The notes below the pieces were generated by a model that saw nothing but the letters and a program-made list of their open reading frames with translations, ran no database searches and was not told where the DNA came from. 8,842 nucleotides of DNA from positions 1-8,842 of the forward strand of contig DATDKZ010000026.1 of the NCBI GenBank assembly GCA_036519575.1, given 5' to 3'. The position numbers and the translations under genes were made by a program. Shown here piece after piece: positions 1 to 5,839 of the stretch; position 1 is the first letter of the stretch, and the number at the start of each line of letters is the position of its first letter. Origin of the DNA: AC-69 sp036519575 (GTDB lineage Bacteria; Actinomycetota; UBA4738; HRBIN12).

Positions 1-781
1 GCGCCTCGCTCAGGCGTTCCTGGACGCGCTCCGGCTTCGCCTTGATCTTGCCCTGCCGCGTGAGGCTCAACAGGAGGGCGGCGGCGTGGAAGCTCATCTC
101 GGCCTCGGACGCCTCGGGTGGATCGGCCAGGTTGCCCTCGATCTCCGTCAGTCGCTCGCGTAACTCCTCCGCTGCGGATTCCGCAAACTCATCGCCTGTC
201 GCGAACTTCCGCCCGAGTTCTCGAAGCTGAGCCTTGATGGTCTCCTGTTCCTGGACCAGTGGGGCCTGCGCGTCCTGGATGCTCTCGAACTTCGCAGGCC
301 GCATCCTCGCGGCCTGCTGGGCGACGAACAGCTCGACCTTGAACGGATGGCCATCAGTGGCCTCCCGCAGGAACGCCGCTTCTCGGGCAGCGGGAGAGTC
401 GACCGGGCGGAGCCGGTCGACGATCTCGTGGACCGCGAGCGGCACGTCCTCGCCCCGTGCGTTGCGGAAGTGCACGACGTTGTCGGTGCGGAATCCCTCC
501 ACGGCGTCGTAGAAGGAGTTGAGGAACATCCATCGACGGAACTCACCGTCGGTCACGACATCCAGGCCGATGTCGATCTGGCGACGGACCGCGTCGCGGA
601 TGGCCCGGTCCTCCAGGTCCCGCAGCTCGGCACGGTCCTTGCGCCGCTCCTCCGCAAGCACGGCCGAATGGCCGGGCGCGTAGAACGACTCCACGGCTTG
701 CTTGAGCGGCGCCGGGCGGAGGAGGCTGCCGACCGTGTCGGCCCGGGGCGGAGTGCGCGGCTGCCTCAGGGCGGATCCCAT
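1..781 (-). CDS. MetE-like (cobalamin-independent methionine synthase family) protein, 3'-truncated by window edge, possibly chimeric
   Basis: An uninterrupted reading frame of 260 codons runs from an ATG at 781 off the left edge, so the C-terminus is missing. Residues 17-23 (VGSLLRP) and 74-83 (DVVTDGEFRR), with a helical stretch between them (DLEDRAIRDAVRRQ), are hallmarks of the short YxjG/MetE C-terminal-domain family: TIM-barrel, zinc-dependent methyltransferases that move methyl groups to thiols such as homocysteine. The likeness continues to about residue 150 (FLREATDGHPFKVEL). The family then normally has a KVTLPSPS-like strand. Here residues 152-260 are instead charged and helix-rich (for example QLRELGRKFATGDEF and ELRERLTEIEGNLAD), which loosely recalls the coiled-coil part of large serine recombinases. 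The zinc-binding half of MetE is therefore not visible. The start overlaps the P450 stop by 16 bases, which suggests coupled translation; the ribosome binding site is weak. Family assignment of the N-terminal half is fairly sure; activity and substrate are unknown. Confidence 0.68.
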   Translation of the reverse strand, partial: MGSALRQPRTPPRADTVGSLLRPAPLKQAVESFYAPGHSAVLAEERRKDRAELRDLEDRAIRDAVRRQIDIGLDVVTDGEFRRWMFLNSFYDAVEGFRTDNVVHFRNARGEDVPLAVHEIVDRLRPVDSPAAREAAFLREATDGHPFKVELFVAQQAARMRPAKFESIQDAQAPLVQEQETIKAQLRELGRKFATGDEFAESAAEELRERLTEIEGNLADPPEASEAEMSFHAAALLLSLTRQGKIKAKPERVQERLSEA

Positions 782-1944
782 CGAACCCACGTCGAGAGCG
801 GCGCCCGGAACTCCCAGCCGCGAAGCTCGACGGGCCGCTCGGGGTTCAGGCGGAGGTTCGGGAGCCGGTCCAGCAGGACCTCGAGCGAAACCCGGGCCAG
901 GTGGCGGCCGAACCACGCCCCCAGGCAGAAGTGGGGGCCGATGGCGAACGCCAGGTGCGCCCTTTCCTTCCGGTGCAGGTCGAACCGGTCCGGGTCACCG
1001 AAGCGACGGGGGTCCCGGTTGGCGGACGAAAGCACGGCCCCGATCAGGGCGCCCTCCGCCAGCGGGACGCCGGCCAGCTCGGTGTCACGCGTGGTCTGGC
1101 GGGTCGACGTGCCGACCGGGCCCGCCCACCGGAGGGTCTCCTCGACCACCGGCCTGACCAGGGAGCGATCGGCGCGGACCTCGGCGAGCTGCTCCGGGTG
1201 GGACAGCAGGGCCCAGGTCGACAGGGCGATCAGGTCGCGGGGTTCCTGGAGGCCTCCAGAGAGCATCAGCTTGGTGTTCGCCACGATCTCCTCGCGGGAC
1301 ATCCGTTCGCCACCGCCGTCGAAGTGGAGCATCCACGACAGGACCGACCCGTCGGGCTCCTCCTCCAGCCGATCCATCACTCGCTCCAGGGCGTCTCCCA
1401 GCTCTGCGCTGGCCGCGTCGGCCGGGGCCTGCTTGGCCGGATCCCCTTCGAAGTTGGCCAGTCCAGGCATCAGGCCCTCGTTCCACCGCAGCAGGTCCTC
1501 CCACGGCACCTCGTCGAGGCCGAGCATGAACCGGAGCGATCGGACCGACATCGGATCGCAGAACTCGCGGAACAGGTCGCACTCCCCCCTGTCCGCGAGC
1601 CCATCGATCAGCTCGTGGGCGAGCCGGGGGATCATGCCTCGTGTGCGCTCCTCGACGTCGCGGGGACGGAAGGGTGGTTCCACGATGCGCCGGATGCGCT
1701 GTTGGTCGGGCCCTTCGGAGCCCAGCATGTTCGTCCCCATCGTCCTGTTGAGCGTCGATGGATCCGTCTGGGCCGTGAACACCTTCGGCGTGAGGTCGAC
1801 GTGACGGACGTCGTCGTACCGGGTCACCAACCACAGCTGGACGGCGGGAACCCAACTCACCGGCTCATCGTCGCGGAGCCGCGCGTAGACCGGATACGGA
1901 TCGCGCTCCAGCTCCTCGAGCGAGACGCCCTCGCCGAGCGTCAC
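766..1944 (-). CDS. Cytochrome P450 (soluble bacterial class I type)
   Basis: This encodes a 392-residue haem monooxygenase, slightly short but normal for soluble bacterial CYPs, with no membrane anchor. The N-terminus has the usual DPYPVYARLR (residues 15-24) and LVTRYDDVR (39-47). The K-helix ExxR is E269-R272 (EETLRW). The haem loop FAIGPHFCLG (333-342) fits FxxGxxxCxG, with C340 as the iron ligand. The I-helix reads LMLSGGLQEPRD (226-237): the usual acid-threonine pair is Glu234-Pro235, so the oxygen-activating Thr is absent. The start is GTG at 1944, which shares GTGA with the permease stop; it gives the expected N-terminus, whereas the open frame upstream is only a shadow of the permease. 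A ferredoxin and reductase would be needed and are not in the window. The substrate cannot be read from sequence. Next to a catechol-cleaving dioxygenase, ring hydroxylation or O-demethylation of an aromatic acid is a reasonable but unproven guess. Confidence 0.95.
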   Translation of the reverse strand: MTLGEGVSLEELERDPYPVYARLRDDEPVSWVPAVQLWLVTRYDDVRHVDLTPKVFTAQTDPSTLNRTMGTNMLGSEGPDQQRIRRIVEPPFRPRDVEERTRGMIPRLAHELIDGLADRGECDLFREFCDPMSVRSLRFMLGLDEVPWEDLLRWNEGLMPGLANFEGDPAKQAPADAASAELGDALERVMDRLEEEPDGSVLSWMLHFDGGGERMSREEIVANTKLMLSGGLQEPRDLIALSTWALLSHPEQLAEVRADRSLVRPVVEETLRWAGPVGTSTRQTTRDTELAGVPLAEGALIGAVLSSANRDPRRFGDPDRFDLHRKERAHLAFAIGPHFCLGAWFGRHLARVSLEVLLDRLPNLRLNPERPVELRGWEFRAPLSTWVRWDPP

Positions 1945-3437
1945 ATCGACGAGGGCGCCTCCCTCGCCCGGAGGTCGGGGAGTACCTGGCTGGCCGGCGC
2001 CCGGCCCCTCGCCACGAGGGTCAGGATGAACCCGATGGCGAACCACGCGAGCGCGTAGATCGGCGCGAGCAGCGTCGGTTGCGTGACGTCGGCGAACGAG
2101 CCGTAGATCGCGCCGCCGCTGATGGCGATGCCGAGGATCGCGGCGATCACGACGCCAACGAAGTTCGAGACGCTTCGGAGCCCGCTCAGCGCGCCGACCG
2201 ACATCAGGAAATAGACGACGACCAGCGCGAAGCCTCCGAACGTGGCCGACCAGGCGAAGATGGCGAAGTAGTGCGGCGTCTCGGGCAGCGCGAACAGGCT
2301 CTTCCAGAGCTCCGTCCCCAGGATGAACAGCCCCTGGATGAAGATGAGGCACAGGATCGCGCCGACCGGCGTGCCGAACCGACGTGACACCGATGCCAGG
2401 GGTGCGGGGAGCCGCCGATCCCGGGCCATGGCGAACACTCCACGGGTCGATGCGGTTGCGGCTCCGATCCCCACGGCCAGGATGTCCATCAGGACCACCA
2501 GCTCCATCACGCGCACCAGCGTGGTCGAGCCGTACCCACCTGCCGAGGCCGGGGACGCTAGAGCGAAGAGGGGCGCAGCCGCGGCGCTGGCGAAGGTCTT
2601 CAGGTCGAACCCGAACCCGGCGACCTGCGCGTACGCGGCGATGAGATAGAAGATCGAGACCAGGAAGACCGAGAGCAGCACGGCACGTGGGATCTCGCGT
2701 TTGGGGTTCGCCGTCTCCTCGGCGAGGTTCGCCGCCGTCTCGAAGCCGACGAAGATCAGCACGCCGTAGAGCACGCCGAACAACACCCCCGACCACTCGT
2801 TCGGCGCCTGACTCGGGTCGAACGCCCTCGCCACGTCGTTGTCCCCGCCCACCTTGACGATCACATAGACGAAGAACGCGAGGACCACCGCGGCCGAGAT
2901 CAGCGCCAGCGTGAGCTGGAGCCGTGTCGAGATCTTCACGCCCAGGTAGAGCACGAGGAAGAGAGCCACGGCCCAGACGACGTTCCACGCCCAGATCGGC
3001 AGGGGCTCCCGGTTGAACTCGATCTGAAGCGTGTCGTGGACGTATCCGCCGATCAGGACGCCCAGGCCGCAGGTGAGCACGATCGTCCCTCCGTAGTACA
3101 ACCACCCGGCCGCCGCACCGATCGTGTTCCCGAGGCCGTTCGTCACGTAGTCGTAGAGCGAGCCGGCCGCGTGGATCCTCCTCGCGTACTGGGCCACGAT
3201 CCAGCCCAGAGCGAATACCCCGATGGAGGCGAGCAGGACCGACAATGGCGCGGCCACGCCGGCCCCCTTGCCCGTGGCGCTGATGATCCCGACGATCAAC
3301 GGGATCAGGAACGCCGAGGAGAACACGGGTCCGATGAACCCCACCGACTGCGCGATGACGTCGATCAGCCTGAGCTTGGTCTCGCCCAGGCGCTCGTAGC
3401 CACCCTGCTCGTAGCCACCCTCCTGCGATGCAGCCAC
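1941..3437 (-). CDS. APC-superfamily amino acid/amine permease
   Basis: This is a 498-residue integral membrane transporter of the amino acid-polyamine-organocation superfamily, probably a proton-coupled importer. About twelve hydrophobic segments can be seen, near residues 27-50, 62-83, 105-130, 150-166, 175-197, 216-236, 252-271, 308-330, 356-375, 388-412, 424-446 and 455-476. The loop after segment 6 carries the conserved GFETAANLAEETANPKREIP (231-250), and segment 1 has the IGPVFS stretch. The GTG start at 3437 is chosen because a strong purine-rich Shine-Dalgarno sits 6 bases upstream and the mature-looking N-terminus follows at once. The frame stays open to an ATG at 3596, but that extension is Arg/Gly/Pro-rich and overlaps the dioxygenase gene, so it is probably not translated. 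The stop overlaps the P450 GTG. Substrate is unknown; the neighbours suggest an amino acid, aromatic amine or related acid. Confidence 0.93.
   Translation of the reverse strand: MAASQEGGYEQGGYERLGETKLRLIDVIAQSVGFIGPVFSSAFLIPLIVGIISATGKGAGVAAPLSVLLASIGVFALGWIVAQYARRIHAAGSLYDYVTNGLGNTIGAAAGWLYYGGTIVLTCGLGVLIGGYVHDTLQIEFNREPLPIWAWNVVWAVALFLVLYLGVKISTRLQLTLALISAAVVLAFFVYVIVKVGGDNDVARAFDPSQAPNEWSGVLFGVLYGVLIFVGFETAANLAEETANPKREIPRAVLLSVFLVSIFYLIAAYAQVAGFGFDLKTFASAAAAPLFALASPASAGGYGSTTLVRVMELVVLMDILAVGIGAATASTRGVFAMARDRRLPAPLASVSRRFGTPVGAILCLIFIQGLFILGTELWKSLFALPETPHYFAIFAWSATFGGFALVVVYFLMSVGALSGLRSVSNFVGVVIAAILGIAISGGAIYGSFADVTQPTLLAPIYALAWFAIGFILTLVARGRAPASQVLPDLRAREAPSSM
3392..3421 (-). repeat. 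Tandem 15-bp direct repeat inside the permease N-terminus
   Basis: Two perfect, adjacent copies of a 15-base unit (gctcgtagccaccct on the plus strand, at 3392-3406 and 3407-3421) fall in frame in the 5' end of the permease gene. They give the doubled GGYE pattern in residues 7-15, in the cytoplasmic tail before the first membrane segment. Because the unit is a multiple of three, gain or loss of a copy would change tail length without breaking the frame. It looks like a recent small duplication. Confidence 0.85.
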
Positions 3438-3443
3438 GCGGAA

Positions 3444-3455
3444 CCCCCTCCCTCC
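3444..3455 (-). promoter_or_regulatory. Strong ribosome binding site of the permease gene
   Basis: On the minus strand this reads GGAGGGAGGGGG, ending 6 bases before the GTG at 3437. It is the best Shine-Dalgarno in the window and decides the start against the upstream ATG at 3596. It lies in the 46-base gap between the dioxygenase stop (3484) and the permease, the only real intergenic space here. No hairpin or promoter is evident in that gap. Confidence 0.8.
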
Positions 3456-3483
3456 GTCGCGGACCGCCGCCTCGCGCCCGAGA

Positions 3484-4362
3484 CTACGCGGCCCAGCCCC
3501 CCTCGGGCCGTTCGAACCACACGTGGGCCTGCCCGGTGCCCACCGAGGCCTCGTACTCCCCGTACTGCGTCCCCGGCGCACGGCACCTCGAGCCACCGAG
3601 CGCCCCCACCATGATCAGGTAGTGCCCGAACTTGCCCTCCGGCCCGAACCGCTTGTACTCGGGCATCCAGTCGATCATGCCGGCATGGTCCCCCGCGGCG
3701 AGTAGCTTCAGGACGCGCTCGTCGGCATCTCGCGCCTCGGGCGTGAAGATGTTCGACAGGTCCGAGGACTCGTGGTGACGGAGCTCGCGGAACGGGAAGA
3801 ACCGGTGGGTCAGGCCGCCGGATGCGAGCACGATCACTCGGCGATCGACCTGCTCGACGGCCTTCCCTAGCAGTTCGCCGAGCAGGAGGAAGTCGTCGGT
3901 CTGCCCCGTCCCGTTGATGGCGATCGAGATCCACCGCTCCCCGCCGGTCAAGTAGGTCCAGATGTTCACGGTTCCGTAGAAGATCGGGAGGTACGGGTCG
4001 TCGGAAGCCAGGATCCACGTATCGTCCCGGCCCTCCGCTTGCTTCGCCAGCGCGCGAGCGAGCTCCGGATCGCCGGGCATGTCGTAGGGGATGGCGCTCA
4101 TGCCGCGCGGGAGCTCGTGCGAGGTGAAGAAGCCCTTCCGCCGTTCCTGGGCCGAAACGATGTGCTCGAAGGTGGACTCCCAGTGCGTGTCGCACACCAC
4201 GACCGTGTCCGGCTTCAGCCGGTCGAAGGCCTCGGACTTCAGCCGTCGAAGTCCGTCCACCAGGCTGATCTCCTTGCCGTCGTTGATCTCGAGCCGGACC
4301 TCCTCGGGCAGCATGATGGTCGGGACGTGTGACACGAGCCCGGCGCCGACGATCTCACCCAT
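3484..4362 (-). CDS. hpaD: Class III extradiol ring-cleavage dioxygenase, HpaD-like (3,4-dihydroxyphenylacetate 2,3-dioxygenase family)
   Basis: This is a 292-residue cytosolic non-haem iron enzyme of the LigB superfamily. Members open the ring of a catechol next to the hydroxyl groups with O2. For homoprotocatechuate the product is 5-carboxymethyl-2-hydroxymuconate semialdehyde. Expected active-site positions are all present: H12 in VSHVP, H60 in VCDTHW and E242 in PEGKFGHY as probable iron ligands, and H186 in SGGLTHRF as probable acid/base. The SHELP stretch (81-85), DERV (214-217), MPEY (233-236) and the C-terminal VGTGQAHVWF (274-283) match the layout of E. coli HpaD/HpcB as I recall it, with similar length. 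The ATG at 4362 has a clear Shine-Dalgarno and lies 6 bases after the aldehyde dehydrogenase stop. The adjoining HpaE-like gene supplies the next pathway step, which supports the substrate class. Exact substrate (homoprotocatechuate or another substituted catechol) is inferred. Confidence 0.85.
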   Translation of the reverse strand: MGEIVGAGLVSHVPTIMLPEEVRLEINDGKEISLVDGLRRLKSEAFDRLKPDTVVVCDTHWESTFEHIVSAQERRKGFFTSHELPRGMSAIPYDMPGDPELARALAKQAEGRDDTWILASDDPYLPIFYGTVNIWTYLTGGERWISIAINGTGQTDDFLLLGELLGKAVEQVDRRVIVLASGGLTHRFFPFRELRHHESSDLSNIFTPEARDADERVLKLLAAGDHAGMIDWMPEYKRFGPEGKFGHYLIMVGALGGSRCRAPGTQYGEYEASVGTGQAHVWFERPEGGWAA

Positions 4363-4368
4363 CCGCGA

Positions 4369-5829
4369 TCAACTCCCCTCCCACGGTGCCTCGCAGACCG
4401 TCTTGACGTCCGCGTAGAAGTCGAAGCTCCACCGGCCACCCTCACGCCCGATCCCCGAGTCCCTCGCGCCGCCGAAGGGTGCCCTGAGGTCCCGGACGAA
4501 GAAGCAGTTGACCCACACGGTGCCGGCCACGAGCGTGGGGGCGATCCGGTCGGCCCGCTCCCGGTTGCCCGTGTACACGATGGCGTCCAGACCGTAGTCG
4601 GTCCCGTTCGCCAACGCGACGCCCTCCTCCTCCGAATCGAAGGGCTGGAGGGTGAGGACCGGGCCGAACACCTCCTTCTTGAGGATCTCGGCCTCGGGGG
4701 GGACGTCGACGAACAGCGTCGGCCGGTAGTACAGCCCGCCGAGGTCCTCGTTCGGGCCGCCCCCCAGCACGGCCTTGGCCCCTTCCTCCTTGGCCCGCTG
4801 GACGAACCCGTCCACCCGGTCGAAGTGCTCCCTCGTGATCTGCGGGCCGAGTTCGGTGTCGGGGAGGCGCGGGTCGCCCTGCCTCAGCGCCGAGGCCTTC
4901 TCGACGAACCGGTCGAGGAACTCGTCGTGGATCCCCCGCTCGACCAGCAACCGCGTGCCGGCCAGGCACACCTGGCCCGCGTTGTCGTACTGGTTGACGG
5001 CCTGAGCGATCGCGGCCTCGACGTCCGCGTCGGCGAAGATCAGGAACGGGGCCTTGCCTCCGAGCTCGAGCGAGACCGGGGTGAGGTGGGGTGCCGCGGC
5101 CGCGGAGACCAGCTTGCCGGTCTCGACCGATCCGGTGAACGCGATGCGGTCGACGTTCGGGTGGGCGACGAGCGCCGCGCCGGCCTCCTCGCCGATCCCC
5201 TGCACCACGTTCAGGACGCCGTCGGGCATCCCCGCCTCGCGGGCGAGGTCGCACAGCATGGAGGCCGTCAGCGGCGCCCACTCTGGCGGCTTGAACACCA
5301 CCGTGTTCCCGGCGGCGAGCGCCGGTGCCAGGCGCCAGGTCCCGAGCATGAGCGGCGCATTCCACGGCGTGATCACGACGGTGACACCGGCCGGATCCCA
5401 TTCGACCCGACTGCGATGCTCCCCCATCTCCAGGTCGTCCTCGTGCAACGACAGGAGCTCGTCGGCGAAGAAGTGGAAGTTGCGGGCCACGCGGGGCATG
5501 ACGCTCCGCTGCATCGAGCGCAGGAGCGAGCCGTTGTCGGTGGTCTCGACCACCGCGAGCTGGGGCACCTGGGCCTCGACGAGCTCGCCGACGCGGTGGA
5601 GAATCGCCGAGCGCTGCTTGGGCTCCGTCGCCGCCCAGCCGGGGAAGGCGTCGCGGGCGGCCGCGACGGCGGCGTCGGCCTCCTTCTTTCCGCCACGGGC
5701 CACCATGGCCAGCGTCTCCAGGTCGATCGGGGAGAGGTCCAGGAACATGTCCGAGGAGGGAACACGGGAACCACCGATCCAGTGGTCGGCGGAGACCCTG
5801 ATCCCTTCGATCGTCGAGACGTTCGCCAT
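4369..5829 (-). CDS. hpaE: NAD-dependent aldehyde dehydrogenase, HpaE/DmpC-like (ring-cleavage semialdehyde dehydrogenase)
   Basis: This is a 486-residue cytosolic aldehyde dehydrogenase that oxidises an aldehyde to an acid with NAD(P)+. All core motifs are present: TPWNAP with N157, K180 in VVFKPPEW, FTGSVETGK (231-239) of the nucleotide fold, general base E255 in LELGGK, nucleophile C288 in GQVCLAG, and E386 in EVFGP. The C-terminal NCFFVRDLRAPFGG (441-454) followed by SGIGREGG (458-465) and FYADVKTVC is characteristic of 5-carboxymethyl-2-hydroxymuconate semialdehyde and 2-hydroxymuconate semialdehyde dehydrogenases rather than betaine or generic aldehyde dehydrogenases. The ATG at 5829 is preferred: it lies 10 bases after the peptidase stop, whereas the frame's extension to 5982 is a Ser/Arg-rich shadow of the peptidase C-terminus. 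The ribosome binding site is weak (GACGGG), so coupling to the peptidase is likely. The dioxygenase downstream would make its substrate. Confidence 0.9.
   Translation of the reverse strand: MANVSTIEGIRVSADHWIGGSRVPSSDMFLDLSPIDLETLAMVARGGKKEADAAVAAARDAFPGWAATEPKQRSAILHRVGELVEAQVPQLAVVETTDNGSLLRSMQRSVMPRVARNFHFFADELLSLHEDDLEMGEHRSRVEWDPAGVTVVITPWNAPLMLGTWRLAPALAAGNTVVFKPPEWAPLTASMLCDLAREAGMPDGVLNVVQGIGEEAGAALVAHPNVDRIAFTGSVETGKLVSAAAAPHLTPVSLELGGKAPFLIFADADVEAAIAQAVNQYDNAGQVCLAGTRLLVERGIHDEFLDRFVEKASALRQGDPRLPDTELGPQITREHFDRVDGFVQRAKEEGAKAVLGGGPNEDLGGLYYRPTLFVDVPPEAEILKKEVFGPVLTLQPFDSEEEGVALANGTDYGLDAIVYTGNRERADRIAPTLVAGTVWVNCFFVRDLRAPFGGARDSGIGREGGRWSFDFYADVKTVCEAPWEGS
4373..4382 (-). promoter_or_regulatory. 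Ribosome binding site of the dioxygenase gene
   Basis: The minus strand reads GGGAGGGGAG, ending 10 bases before the ATG at 4362. It lies inside the last codons of the upstream aldehyde dehydrogenase gene, so translation of the two is probably coupled. Confidence 0.7.
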
Positions 5830-5839
5830 GCCGTGCCCG

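Noticed and set aside
1..328. A separate serine recombinase or other mobile-element gene at the left edge
   Set aside because: No catalytic domain, zinc ribbon, terminal repeat or separate start is visible. The resemblance is limited to a coiled-coil-like pattern, so it is reported only as a possible fused tail.
148..546. A 132-codon minus-strand frame overlapping the MetE-like gene
   Set aside because: It is Ser/Arg-rich and out of frame. The frame from 781 to the left edge carries VGSLLRP and DVVTDGEFRR and is the real one.
347..1804. A 485-codon plus-strand open frame opposite the MetE-like and P450 genes
   Set aside because: The product is rich in Arg and Ser with no fold-like pattern, and the opposite strand carries the P450 haem loop, ExxR and the MetE motifs.
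901..2058. A 385-codon plus-strand open frame opposite the P450
   Set aside because: No family resemblance; it is explained as the mirror of P450 codons.
1945..3105. Long upstream extension of the P450 frame through the permease gene
   Set aside because: The extension is an out-of-frame reading of the permease and has no P450 character. The P450 N-terminal pattern begins right after the GTG at 1944.
3438..3483. The 46-base gap between dioxygenase and permease as a terminator or internal promoter
   Set aside because: No stem-loop followed by T-run and no convincing -35/-10 pair can be seen; the only clear signal is the ribosome binding site.
3438..3596. N-terminal extension of the permease to an ATG at 3596
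   Set aside because: The extra 53 residues are Arg/Gly/Pro-rich, overlap the dioxygenase C-terminus, and a strong Shine-Dalgarno sits just before the GTG at 3437.
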